Positions 34,002-42,722 of a stretch of 46,201 nucleotides of DNA are shown one piece after another. The translations under genes and the position numbers were made by a program. Numbering within the stretch: position 1 is the stretch's first letter; each line of letters opens with the position of its first letter. The notes under the pieces were generated by a model, which ran no database searches, was not told where the DNA came from, and saw only the letters and a program-made list of their open reading frames with translations. The stretch is taken from assembly GCA_027483795.1 (NCBI GenBank), contig JAIXTT010000068.1:1-46201 (forward strand). Direction: 5' to 3'. The stretch comes from Hyphomicrobiales bacterium. GTDB taxonomy: Bacteria; Pseudomonadota; Alphaproteobacteria; Rhizobiales; Beijerinckiaceae.

Positions 34002-35324
34002 ATGACAGAAGCCCGGCTCGTCGAGGGCGCGTCCTCGTCCGCCCCCGCCCGCTCCGGTGCGGAGCTTTCGACCGTCACGCTCGGCAACGGGATGCAGGTG
34101 GTGGTGATCCCCGATCACCGCACGCCCGTGGTCACGCATATGGTCTGGTATCGGAACGGCTCCGCCGACGATCCGGTCGGCAAGTCGGGCATCGCGCATT
34201 TCCTCGAGCATCTGATGTTCAAGGGCACGGAGAAGCATCCGCAGGGCGCGTTCTCGGACAAGGTGACGGAGCTCGGCGGACAGGAGAACGCCTTCACCTC
34301 GCTCGACTACACGGCCTATTTCCAACGCGTGGCGCGCGAACATCTGCGCACGATGATGGAATTCGAGGCGGACCGGATGACGGGCCTCGTCCTCTCCGAC
34401 GAGGTGGTCGCGCCCGAACGAGACGTGGTGCTCGAAGAGCGCCGCATGCGCACGGACACCGACCCCGGCGCGCAGCTCGGCGAAGCGGTGGCCGCGGCGC
34501 TCTATGCCCGCCATCCGTACGGAACGCCGATCATCGGATGGATGCACGAGATCGAGGATCTCGGCCGCGAGGACGCGCTCGCCTATTACCGCCGCTTCTA
34601 CACGCCCGAAAACGCCATTCTCGTGGTGGCGGGCGACGTGACCGCCGACGAGGTGGTGACGCATGCGGAGGCCACCTACGGACGGATCCCGCCGAGCGGC
34701 GACGCGCCGAGCCGGAGTCGACCGCGCGAGCCGGAGCTGAAGGCGTCGCGCCTCGTGACGCTCGCCGATCCCAAGGTCGAACAGCCTTCGCTGCAGCGCT
34801 GCTGGATCGTGCCGTCCTACACCACCGCCGCGCCCGGAGAGGCCGAATCCATCGAAGTCATGCTGCAGATCCTGTCCGCAAGCCAGACGGGGCGGCTGCA
34901 CAAGCGGCTCGTCGTCGAAAAGCGCATCGCGGTGGGTGCGGGCGGCTGGTACCAGTCCACGGCGGTCGATCCGTCGCGCCTGATGCTCTATGCGGTGCCG
35001 ATGCCGGGCGTCGGCCTCGAAGCGCTGGGCACGGCGCTCGACGAGACGGTCGCGGAACTCGCGCGCGACGGCGTGACGGAGAAGGAACTGGCGCGGGCCA
35101 AGACCCGCCTCGTCGCCGACGCCGCCTATGCGCAGGACAGCCAATCCTCGCTCGCCCGCATGTACGGCTCCGCGCTCGCGACGGGCTCGACGATCGAGGA
35201 CGTGCGGAACTGGCCGGACGCGATCGAGGCCGTGACGGCCGAACAGGTCAAGGAGGCCGCGGCCCGGCTCGATCCGCGCCGCGCCGTGACCGGACATCTC
35301 CTCAAGGACGAGGCCGCCCGATGA
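34002..35324 (+). CDS. M16 family zinc metallopeptidase, catalytic subunit
   Basis: A 440-residue pitrilysin-type peptidase. The inverted zinc motif HFLEH is at residues 66-70 in GIAHFLEHLMFKGTEKHPQG. The downstream ligand region is APERDVVLEERRMRTDTDPG, with the third Glu. PLP-like folds of two M16 domains are expected. No classical signal peptide is visible from the chosen ATG (MTEARLVEGASSSAPARSGA); homologues are often periplasmic, so an upstream start is possible but the preceding sequence is not hydrophobic. It overlaps the second M16 gene by ATGA, so the two should form a heterodimer. Confidence 0.92.
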   Translation: MTEARLVEGASSSAPARSGAELSTVTLGNGMQVVVIPDHRTPVVTHMVWYRNGSADDPVGKSGIAHFLEHLMFKGTEKHPQGAFSDKVTELGGQENAFTSLDYTAYFQRVAREHLRTMMEFEADRMTGLVLSDEVVAPERDVVLEERRMRTDTDPGAQLGEAVAAALYARHPYGTPIIGWMHEIEDLGREDALAYYRRFYTPENAILVVAGDVTADEVVTHAEATYGRIPPSGDAPSRSRPREPELKASRLVTLADPKVEQPSLQRCWIVPSYTTAAPGEAESIEVMLQILSASQTGRLHKRLVVEKRIAVGAGGWYQSTAVDPSRLMLYAVPMPGVGLEALGTALDETVAELARDGVTEKELARAKTRLVADAAYAQDSQSSLARMYGSALATGSTIEDVRNWPDAIEAVTAEQVKEAAARLDPRRAVTGHLLKDEAAR

Positions 35325-36604
35325 GCGCCGTCGTGACGGAGGGAGCGGGCGTCCGCTATGCGGACCGCATCCGCAGCATCATGACGCCCGGCGGGATCGA
35401 AGCCTGGCTGGTCGAGGACTATACGGTGCCGATCGTCGCGCTCGAATTCTCCGTGCGCGGGGGTTCGGCGCAGGATCCCGAGGACAAGCCCGGCACGGCG
35501 CATCTCCTCGCGGGCCTGCTCGACGAGGGCGCGGGCCCCTATGACGCGACCGAGTTCCACGAACGGCTCGACGATTTCGCGATCGAACTGCATTTCGGCG
35601 CGGACCGCGACGGCCTGTCGGGCCATCTGCGGACGCTCGCCAAGCATCGCGCCGAGGCTTTCGACATGCTCCGCCTCGCGGTCTGCGAAGCGCGGCTCGA
35701 CGACGAGCCGATCGAGCGGACCCGGGCTCAGGTCATGGCGGGGCTGCGCCATGAATCGACCGATCCCGACACGATGGCGAACCGTGCCTGGTTCGCAGAG
35801 GCCTTTCCCGGACATCCCTACGGCCGGCCGAGCAAGGGATCGCTCGAAAGCATCCCGCTGATCACGCGCGACGATCTCGCGGCCTATCGGGCCCGTGTGC
35901 TCGCGCGCTCGACGCTGAAGATCGCCGTGGTCGGCGCGATCGACGAGACGACGCTCGCCGCGGAACTCGACCGGACCTTCGGCGCTCTTCCCGCCACCGC
36001 GGATCTGCGGCCCGTTCCGCTCGCCGCGCCGCAGGGCATCGGCACGCGCCGGCTCATCGATTTCGACATTCCGCAGGCATCGATCCGCTTCGGCGGGGCG
36101 TCGATCCATCGGACCGATCCGGATTGGCTCGCGGCGATCGTGGTCAATCACGTCTTCGGCGGCGGAGTGTTCTCCTCGCGCCTGTTCCGCGAAGTGCGCG
36201 AGAAGCGCGGACTGGCCTATTCCGTTCATTCGCAGCTCGCGGCCTTCGATCGCGCGCCCGTCTTCGTGGGCGGCACGTCGACGAAGAACGAGCGGGCGGC
36301 CGAAAGCCTCGCGATCATCGAGGCGGAAATCGCCTCGTTGGCCGAGCACGGCCCGACGGAGGAAGAGCTCGTCATCGCGAAGAAATATCTCGTCGGCTCC
36401 TATGCCCTTCGCTTCGACACGTCGACGAAGCTCGCGGGCCAGCTCGTCCATGTTCAGGTCGACGAACTCGGCATGGACTACATGGACCGCCGCAACGCGC
36501 TGGTGGAAGCGGTGACGCTCGAGGACGCGAAGCGGACGGCCAAGCGACTCTTCGGCGACGGCAGGATCTTCACGACCGTGGTGGGCCGGCCGGCCGGGCT
36601 CTGA
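35321..36604 (+). CDS. M16 family peptidase-like protein, non-catalytic partner
   Basis: A 427-residue protein of the M16 fold in which the HxxEH zinc motif is missing: GTAHLLAGLLDEGAGPYDAT replaces it. The substrate-binding Arg/Tyr motif of the inactive domain is kept, in VFGGGVFSSRLFREVREKRG then LAYSVHSQL. In the M16B subfamily such proteins pair with an active subunit. The overlapping ATGA start with the active gene fits this. Substrates are unknown. The gap to mutL is 46 bp, so mutL may be cotranscribed. Confidence 0.92.
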   Translation: MSAVVTEGAGVRYADRIRSIMTPGGIEAWLVEDYTVPIVALEFSVRGGSAQDPEDKPGTAHLLAGLLDEGAGPYDATEFHERLDDFAIELHFGADRDGLSGHLRTLAKHRAEAFDMLRLAVCEARLDDEPIERTRAQVMAGLRHESTDPDTMANRAWFAEAFPGHPYGRPSKGSLESIPLITRDDLAAYRARVLARSTLKIAVVGAIDETTLAAELDRTFGALPATADLRPVPLAAPQGIGTRRLIDFDIPQASIRFGGASIHRTDPDWLAAIVVNHVFGGGVFSSRLFREVREKRGLAYSVHSQLAAFDRAPVFVGGTSTKNERAAESLAIIEAEIASLAEHGPTEEELVIAKKYLVGSYALRFDTSTKLAGQLVHVQVDELGMDYMDRRNALVEAVTLEDAKRTAKRLFGDGRIFTTVVGRPAGL

Positions 36605-36650
36605 GATAAACTCCCGGTCTCGTCCCGATTCGTCCCGCCCCGGAGAGCCC

Positions 36651-38486
36651 GTGACCGTCCGGCGTCTCGATCCCGTTCTGGTCGACCGCATCGCAGCGGG
36701 CGAAGTCGTCGAGCGCCCCGCCTCGGCGGTGAAGGAGCTCGTCGAGAACGCGCTGGACGCGGGCGCCTCGCGCATCGAAGTCGTCGTCGAGAACGGCGGG
36801 CGGACGCTGATCCGCGTCGTGGACGACGGGCTCGGCATGACGCCCGAGGATCTGGAACTCGCCGTCGAGCGGCACGCCACGTCGAAGATCCCCGACGGCG
36901 ATCTGTTCCGCATCGAGACTCTGGGGTTCCGCGGCGAGGCCCTGCCCTCGATCGGCGCGGTGGCGCGGCTCTCGATCACCACGCGGCGCACAGGCGCCGA
37001 CCATGCCTCGGCGATCCTCGTCGACGCCGGCATCAAGCACCCGGTCCGGCCGGCGGCGCTCGACCGGGGCACGCGGGTGGAGGTGGCGGATCTCTTCCAT
37101 GCCGTGCCCGCCCGGCTCAAATTCCTGAAGACGGACCGGGCCGAGGCGCAGGCGATCGGCGATCTTCTGAAGCGCATCGCCATGGCGCATCCGCGCGTCC
37201 GCTTCACGCTTTCGGGCGACGGCGGGACGGTGTTCGACCACCCCGCAGCCCGCGGCGCGACGGAGGCCGAAGCGCTGGCCGAACGGCTCGGACAGGTGCT
37301 GGGACGCGACTTCACGAGCAATGCGCTGCCCGTCGACGCGATCCGGGAGGAGGCCGCGCTGTCCGGGCTCGCGGGCCTCGCGACGGATCACCGGGCGACG
37401 GCGGCCGGAATCCACACTTATGTGAACGGCCGGCCCGTCAGGGACAAGTTGCTGCTGGGCGCGGTGAAGGCCGCTTATGCCGATCTCCTGCCCAACGGGC
37501 GGCATCCGGCGGTCGCGCTCTACGTCACGGTACCGCCGCGCATGGTCGACGTGAACGTGCATCCGGCGAAGAGCGAGGTCCGGTTCCGCGATCCCGGACT
37601 CGTGCGCGGGCTGGTGGTGGGAGCGCTCAAGCAGACGCTGGGGGCCGCGGGCCATCGGGCGGCGAACACGGTGGGTGCGCGGACGCTCGATGCGCTGAGG
37701 CCGGGGGGCTCGCCGCAAGGCGGCGTCTCCGGCATGGCCCGACCCCTGAATTGGGATTGGCGCGCCTCGCCCGCCGCACCGTCCGCGGCGGAGACGGCGC
37801 CCGCGTCTTTCGGTTTCGCGGAGGCCGCGCAGGCCGCCATCGCGGCCTTCGCCCCGCAGAGCGACACGCGCGCGACGGAGACCCCGATCGATCCCGGCCT
37901 GCTCGACCGGCCGCTCGGCGCGGCGCGGGCGCAGCTGCATGACACCTATATCGTCGCGCAGACGCGGGACGGCGTCGTGATCGTGGATCAGCATGCGGCC
38001 CATGAGCGGCTCGTCTATGAGCGGCTGAAGCGCGAGCGGGACGCACGCGGGATCGAAAGGCAGATGCTGCTGATCCCGGTCGTGGTGGATCTCGACCCGG
38101 TGGAGGCCGACCGGCTGCTCGACCGCGCCGCCATGCTGGCCTCCTCGGGCCTCGTGATCGAAGGCTTCGGGCCGGGCGCGGTGGCGGTGTCGGAAGTGCC
38201 GTCGGCGCTGGCGGGCGGCGACGTGCCGGCGCTGATGCGCGACCTCGTCGACGGCATGGAGGAATGGGGCTCGGCCCTCGCGCTCGAAGACCGGCTCGAC
38301 CATGTGCTCGCGACCTTCGCCTGTCATCATTCGGTGCGGGCGGGACGGCGGATGAAGCCCGAGGAGATGAACGCACTGCTTCGCGAGATGGAGGCGACGC
38401 CCTTTTCCGGACAATGCAATCACGGGCGGCCGACCTATGTCGAATTGAAGCTCGTCGACATCGAGCGGCTGTTCGGCCGGCGGTGA
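36651..38486 (+). CDS. mutL: DNA mismatch repair protein MutL (endonuclease type)
   Basis: ATP-dependent matchmaker of mismatch repair. The 611-residue product has the GHKL ATPase motifs VKELVENALDAGASRIEVVV, VVDDGLGMTPEDLELAVERH and TLGFRGEALPSIGAVARLSI. The C-terminal domain carries the endonuclease motif DQHAAHERLVYE (Asp446), matching DQHA(X)2E(X)4E, and ends in CNHGRPTYVELKLVDIERL. It should therefore nick DNA itself, as in bacteria without MutH. The GTG start at 36651 has GGAGA six bases upstream. vsr follows 41 bp downstream. Confidence 0.96.
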   Translation: MTVRRLDPVLVDRIAAGEVVERPASAVKELVENALDAGASRIEVVVENGGRTLIRVVDDGLGMTPEDLELAVERHATSKIPDGDLFRIETLGFRGEALPSIGAVARLSITTRRTGADHASAILVDAGIKHPVRPAALDRGTRVEVADLFHAVPARLKFLKTDRAEAQAIGDLLKRIAMAHPRVRFTLSGDGGTVFDHPAARGATEAEALAERLGQVLGRDFTSNALPVDAIREEAALSGLAGLATDHRATAAGIHTYVNGRPVRDKLLLGAVKAAYADLLPNGRHPAVALYVTVPPRMVDVNVHPAKSEVRFRDPGLVRGLVVGALKQTLGAAGHRAANTVGARTLDALRPGGSPQGGVSGMARPLNWDWRASPAAPSAAETAPASFGFAEAAQAAIAAFAPQSDTRATETPIDPGLLDRPLGAARAQLHDTYIVAQTRDGVVIVDQHAAHERLVYERLKRERDARGIERQMLLIPVVVDLDPVEADRLLDRAAMLASSGLVIEGFGPGAVAVSEVPSALAGGDVPALMRDLVDGMEEWGSALALEDRLDHVLATFACHHSVRAGRRMKPEEMNALLREMEATPFSGQCNHGRPTYVELKLVDIERLFGRR

Positions 38487-38527
38487 GCCGGGTTGCGGCG
38501 GGACGCGTCCGGGCGGAGAAACGTGCC

Positions 38528-38980
38528 ATGGCGGACGTGATGACCCCGGAGCAGCGCAGCCGCGCGATGGCGCAAGTGCGCTCGAAGAACACCAAGCCCG
38601 AAATGCGCGTGCGCTCGCTGCTGCATCGCATGGGCTTCCGCTTCCGGCTGCATCGGCGCGACCTGCCGGGGACGCCGGATCTCGTGCTGCCCAAACATCG
38701 TGCGGCGATCTTCGTGCACGGCTGCTTCTGGCACGCGCATCCCGGCTGCGCGCGGGCGACGGTGCCTGCGACGCGCGTGGAGTTCTGGACGGGCAAGCTC
38801 GCCCGCAACGTCGAGCGCGACGCGCAGAAGCTCAGGGCGCTTCAGGCGGCGGGCTGGCGGGTGCTGGTCGTTTGGGAATGCGAGATCCGGGACGCGGAAG
38901 CGCTGGAGACGCGGTTGAAGGCGTTTTTGGCCGAGGACCCTCTCCCGTCATTGCGAGCGGAAGCGAAGCAATCCAGCTGA
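38528..38980 (+). CDS. vsr: Very short patch repair endonuclease
   Basis: Nicks DNA 5-prime of T in T:G mismatches that arise by deamination of 5-methylcytosine. The 150-residue product starts MADVMTPEQRSRAMAQVRSK and contains RFRLHRRDLPGTPDLVLPKH with the catalytic Asp, HGCFWHAHPGC and the C-terminal ALQAAGWRVLVVWECEIRD. All are family landmarks. The last residues, SLRAEAKQSS, come from a dispersed palindromic repeat that supplies the stop codon. Vsr works with MutL in E. coli, and here it follows mutL in the same direction. No cytosine methyltransferase gene is nearby. Confidence 0.93.
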   Translation: MADVMTPEQRSRAMAQVRSKNTKPEMRVRSLLHRMGFRFRLHRRDLPGTPDLVLPKHRAAIFVHGCFWHAHPGCARATVPATRVEFWTGKLARNVERDAQKLRALQAAGWRVLVVWECEIRDAEALETRLKAFLAEDPLPSLRAEAKQSS

Positions 38981-39043
38981 CGGACGGAGGTTCGCACCCT
39001 ACCCCGGCATGGATTGCCGCGTCGCTACGCTCCTCGCAATGAC
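38947..39043. repeat. Dispersed palindromic (REP-like) repeat overlapping the vsr 3' end
   Basis: The left arm GTCATTGCGAGCGGAAGCGA (from 38947, running on to 38974) is imperfectly complementary to the right arm 39010-39043, which starts TGGATTGCCGCG and ends CTCGCAATGAC. This outer TCATTGCGAG...CTCGCAATGA pair with an inner GCAATCCA/TGGATTGC pair is a repeat type seen widely in alphaproteobacterial genomes. It lies between the convergent vsr and transaminase genes and could form a long hairpin that ends both transcripts. Confidence 0.75.
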
Positions 39044-39074
39044 GGAGGATGCGTTCTTCTCCTGAGGACGAGCC

Positions 39075-40421
39075 TCACGCCACCGCGAGGATGATCTTCC
39101 GGAGCTTGTCGACGAGTTCGTCGATCTGGTCCTCGGAGATCACCAGCGGCGGAGTCACCGCGATCGTGTCGCCCGTGATGCGGATCATCAGGTCATGGTC
39201 GCGGAAGCCGCGGTCCATCGCGTCATAGGCGCGCTTGCCGACGCCGTCGGGAATCGAGGCGAGGTCGATCGCCGCCACGAGGCCGACCGTGCGGATGTCG
39301 AGCACGTTGGGCAGGCCCTTCAGCGACATGATCGCGTCCGCCCAGACGGGCTCGAGAGCGGCGGTCCGTTCGAACAGCTTCTCCTCGCGATAGAGGTCGA
39401 GCGTCGCGAGGCCCGCGGCGGCGGCCAGCGGGTGACCCGAATAGGTGTAGCCGTGGAAGAGCTCGATGACGTGATCGGGGCCCTTCATGAAGGTGTCGTA
39501 GATGCCCTTGCGCGCGATCACCCCGCCCATGGGCACGGTGCCGGAATTCACGGCCTTGGCGAAGCAGATCATGTCGGGGATCACGCCGTAGCGCTCGGCG
39601 GCGAAGGCGGTGCCGAGACGGCCGAAGCCCGAGATCACCTCGTCGAAGATGAGCAGGATGCCGTGCTTGTCGCAGATGTCGCGGAGCCGCTTGAGATAGC
39701 CCTTGGGCGGCGGCAGCACGCCCGTCGAGCCCGCCATGGGCTCCACGATCACGGCTGCGATGGTGGAGGCGTCGTGCAGCGTCACGATGCGCTCGAGATC
39801 GTCGGCGAGATGCGCGCCCCATTCCGGCTCGCCCTTCGAGAAGGCCTGTTCCGCGCGGTTGTAGGTATGGGGGAGATGGTCGACGCCCGCGAGCAGCGAG
39901 CCGAAGAACTTCCGGTTGTTGACGATGCCGCCGACCGAAATGCCGCCGAAGCCGACGCCGTGATAGCCGCGCTCGCGGCCGATCAGGCGGGTGCGCTGGC
40001 CTTGGCCGCGCAGGTTCCAATAGGCGAGCGCGATCTTGAGCGCGGTGTCGACCGCCTCGGAGCCGGAATTGGCGAAGAAGACGTGGTCGAGATCGGCCGG
40101 CGCGAGCGCCGCGATGCGCGAGGCGAGCTGGAAGGCCTTGGGATGGCCGAACTGGAAGGCCGGCGAATAGTCGAGCTCGGCCGCCTGTTTCTGGATCGCC
40201 TCGACGATGGGCGCGCGGTTGTGGCCCGCATTGCAGCACCAGAGGCCCGCCACGCCGTCGAGGATCTTGCGGCCCTCGGGGGTGACGTAATGCATGTCCT
40301 TCGCCGACGAGATCATGCGCGGGTTCTTCTTGAACGCGCGATTGGCGGTGAAGGGAAGCCACCAGGCATCGAGATCGTTCGGTGCAAGATCGCGGGCGAG
40401 ATGATCGTGAACGGCGGACAT
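39075..40421 (-). CDS. Class III aminotransferase, beta-alanine/omega-amino acid:pyruvate type
   Basis: PLP enzyme of 448 residues that should move an amino group from an omega-amino acid such as beta-alanine to pyruvate. The N-terminus LDAWWLPFTANRAFKKNPRM and GVAGLWCCNAGHNRAPIVEA are typical of the omega-amino-acid:pyruvate group. SGSEAVDTALKIALAY, LLIFDEVISGFGRLGTAF and the PLP lysine in CFAKAVNSGTVPMGGV follow. ATG at 40421 is used because GGAGG precedes it; the track upstream is not conserved. Exact substrate is not readable. It is divergent from the winged-helix-type gene across 130 bp. Confidence 0.9.
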   Translation of the reverse strand: MSAVHDHLARDLAPNDLDAWWLPFTANRAFKKNPRMISSAKDMHYVTPEGRKILDGVAGLWCCNAGHNRAPIVEAIQKQAAELDYSPAFQFGHPKAFQLASRIAALAPADLDHVFFANSGSEAVDTALKIALAYWNLRGQGQRTRLIGRERGYHGVGFGGISVGGIVNNRKFFGSLLAGVDHLPHTYNRAEQAFSKGEPEWGAHLADDLERIVTLHDASTIAAVIVEPMAGSTGVLPPPKGYLKRLRDICDKHGILLIFDEVISGFGRLGTAFAAERYGVIPDMICFAKAVNSGTVPMGGVIARKGIYDTFMKGPDHVIELFHGYTYSGHPLAAAAGLATLDLYREEKLFERTAALEPVWADAIMSLKGLPNVLDIRTVGLVAAIDLASIPDGVGKRAYDAMDRGFRDHDLMIRITGDTIAVTPPLVISEDQIDELVDKLRKIILAVA

Positions 40422-40551
40422 GGATGCGCCTCCTCTGCGACGGCTCGGGGTGAACCGTAACATCCCGGATGTTTTGCAGAAACGATGAATGATGTATGCT
40501 GATGCGAGTTTTCAGAAGGGCGTCGCCCTTCGTCCTTGCGGACATTTGAGC

Positions 40552-41601
40552 ATGAAGCCGTTGCGGAACATCGACATTCGCATTCCGACTCCTGCGGGCG
40601 AGGCCTTCGCCGCCGTTTCGGCTCGACCCGACCCGCACGATCCCACGACGCTTCCCGATGCAACGGCCGACGAGGCGCGCGCTCTCGAAGCCCTTCGTCT
40701 CGTGCTCGATTCGGAAGAATTCCGGGCCTCGCAGCAGCTTTCGGCCTTCCTCACCTTCAGCGTCGGCCGGACGCTCGAGGGCCGCGGCGCGACGCTGAAG
40801 GCCTATACGATCGCGACCGAGGTGTTCCGGCGCGGTCCCGATTTCGATCCTCAGATCGACCCCATCGTCCGCGTCGAGGCGACGCGCCTGCGCCGGGCGC
40901 TGGAGCGCTTCTACGGCGGCGGCGGAGCGGACCACCCCGTGCGGATCGTGCTTCCGCGCGGAAGCTATGCCGTGAGCTTCGAGCGGAACGACCGCAAACA
41001 CGCCGCCGCCGATGCCGACGCGTCCCGCACCGCCGACGCGCTGCGGGCATTCGGACGGCGTCTCCCGCGCTTCGGCGGCGAGGACAGCGGCGTGTCGCTC
41101 CGGTCGACCGCGGCGGCCGTGGTTCTCGGCCTGAGCATCTGGATCGCGATGCCGGTGAAGCAGCCGGAGCCGAAGACCGCCTTTCTCGTCGGCGAGAGGG
41201 CGGCTGCGGTCGAGCGGATGCTGCCGACCGCGATGGCGGTGATCGCTTCGGACGAGACGCTCGCCTCCTTGGCGGAAGATCTGCGCGACGCGCTGGCGGC
41301 CATGCCGCGCTTCGAAGTCTCGTCGCGGCCTGACGCGTTCCGCGCCGAAGCGGCGGACGGCGTCCTCGTCAAGCTGCGGACGACCGGAGAGGCCGATGCG
41401 GCCCGCATCGTCGTGCGGCTGCTGTCCGCCAGGGACGGCGTCATTCTCTGGACGGCCTCCTTCCCGCGGACGGCATCGACGTCCGGGCAAGGCGCTGCGG
41501 CCGACGCCATCGCCGAGGCCATCGCCCGGAACGAGGCGCTCAAGCGCTTCGGATCGCGCACGGCGGGATCGACGAACGTCTCGGTCGACCGCCCCTCCTG
41601 A
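40552..41601 (+). CDS. Membrane-anchored protein with winged-helix-like domain of the cyclase/TPR type
   Basis: A 349-residue protein. Residues about 40-135 (LRLVLDSEEFRASQQLSAFL, then GRGATLKAYTIATEVFRRGP and FDPQIDPIVRVEATRLRRAL) match the N-terminal module of many rhizobial adenylate-cyclase-like and TPR proteins, thought to bind DNA or act in signalling. A membrane helix follows at about 185 (STAAAVVLGLSIWIAMPV). The C-terminal part has the FlgO/TolB-N-like pattern ETLASLAEDLRDALAAMPRF and GVILWTASFPR. The cyclase and TPR parts are absent. ATG at 40552 is used; ATG at 40489 is possible. It precedes an efflux operon by 119 bp. Ligand and target are unknown. Confidence 0.7.
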   Translation: MKPLRNIDIRIPTPAGEAFAAVSARPDPHDPTTLPDATADEARALEALRLVLDSEEFRASQQLSAFLTFSVGRTLEGRGATLKAYTIATEVFRRGPDFDPQIDPIVRVEATRLRRALERFYGGGGADHPVRIVLPRGSYAVSFERNDRKHAAADADASRTADALRAFGRRLPRFGGEDSGVSLRSTAAAVVLGLSIWIAMPVKQPEPKTAFLVGERAAAVERMLPTAMAVIASDETLASLAEDLRDALAAMPRFEVSSRPDAFRAEAADGVLVKLRTTGEADAARIVVRLLSARDGVILWTASFPRTASTSGQGAAADAIAEAIARNEALKRFGSRTAGSTNVSVDRPS

Positions 41602-41720
41602 ACCCCGTTCGCGGCTCCGTGTTCTCCCTCATGGTCGGGGACGAGCGTCGTCGCTAGCCTCGCCGGCAGCCGAAACCGCGGCGGAAGCCGACGCCTCCGC
41701 GCCGGACGGCAGGAGAGCGC

Positions 41721-42722
41721 ATGCGACGGACCGGAACTCTTCTCGCGCTCGGCGCGGCGCTGGCCGCCGCATATGTCGCTTGGGTCTATTGGGGCCCGAC
41801 GCCCGTCGCCGTGACGCCCGTGGTCCGCGGGGACGCGGCGGAGGTGGTGTATGCGACGGGCGCGGTCGAACCCGTCCGTTGGGCCAAGGTGGTGCCCCTG
41901 CAAAGACGCCGCCTGATCGAGATCTGCGACTGCGAGGGAGACACCGTGACCGCGGGGACGATCCTCGCGCGACAGGACGACGCCGAGGAACGCGCGGCGC
42001 TGGCCGAAATCGAAGCCCGTCATGAAAGGCTCGAAGCCGATCGCAAGCGGCTCGCGGGCCTGCTCGAACGCAACGCCGCCTCCCTCACCGCCGTCGAACA
42101 GGCGGCGACGGCCGTTCTGGAGGCCGAGGCCCGCATCGCCGCCGCGAAGGAGCGCGTCGACGCGCTGCGGCTGCGCGCACCGATCGACGGGGTCGTGCTG
42201 AGACAGGACTTCTTCACGGGCGAGATCGTGGGGCCGGGCGACGTCGTGTTCTGGGTCGGCCCGCCGAAGCCGCTGCGCGTCGTCGCGGAGGTGAACGAAG
42301 AGGACATGGGGCGGATCGTGATCGGCATGCGCGTGCTGCTGCGCAACGACGCCTTCGGCGGGCGCGTTCTGCAGGGGGTGCTGCGCACCATCACTCCGAA
42401 GGGCGATCCGGTGTCCAAGACCTTCCGCGTGCATATCGAACTGCCCGACGACACGCCGCTGATGATCGGCATGAGCGTCGAGGCCAATATCGTATCGCGC
42501 GAGGCGACGGGCGTGCCGCTCGTTCCGGCCGACGCGGTGGTCGACGGCAAGGTCTTCGTCCTGCGCGACGGTCGTGCCGTCGCGGTCCCCGTGAAGACGG
42601 GGATCCGCGGAACGCGGATGACGGAACTGCTCGAAGGCCCGCGCGAAGGCGAGGCGGTGATCGTCCCGGTCCCGCCGGGCCTCGTTTCGGGACATCGGGC
42701 GAGGATCGAGACAAGGCCATGA
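41721..42722 (+). CDS. HlyD/RND-type periplasmic adaptor protein
   Basis: A 333-residue membrane-fusion protein with an N-terminal helix (GTLLALGAALAAAYVAWVYW). A barrel-sandwich domain (DAAEVVYATGAVEPVRWAKV, IDGVVLRQDFFTGEIVGPGD) flanks a short coiled-coil hairpin (ALAEIEARHERLEADRKRLA). The C-terminal domains include LMIGMSVEANIVSREATGVP. It should link an inner-membrane transporter to a TolC-type channel outside. It overlaps the permease gene by ATGA, so it belongs to a three-gene ABC efflux operon. No TolC gene is in the window. The cargo is unknown. Confidence 0.9.
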   Translation: MRRTGTLLALGAALAAAYVAWVYWGPTPVAVTPVVRGDAAEVVYATGAVEPVRWAKVVPLQRRRLIEICDCEGDTVTAGTILARQDDAEERAALAEIEARHERLEADRKRLAGLLERNAASLTAVEQAATAVLEAEARIAAAKERVDALRLRAPIDGVVLRQDFFTGEIVGPGDVVFWVGPPKPLRVVAEVNEEDMGRIVIGMRVLLRNDAFGGRVLQGVLRTITPKGDPVSKTFRVHIELPDDTPLMIGMSVEANIVSREATGVPLVPADAVVDGKVFVLRDGRAVAVPVKTGIRGTRMTELLEGPREGEAVIVPVPPGLVSGHRARIETRP

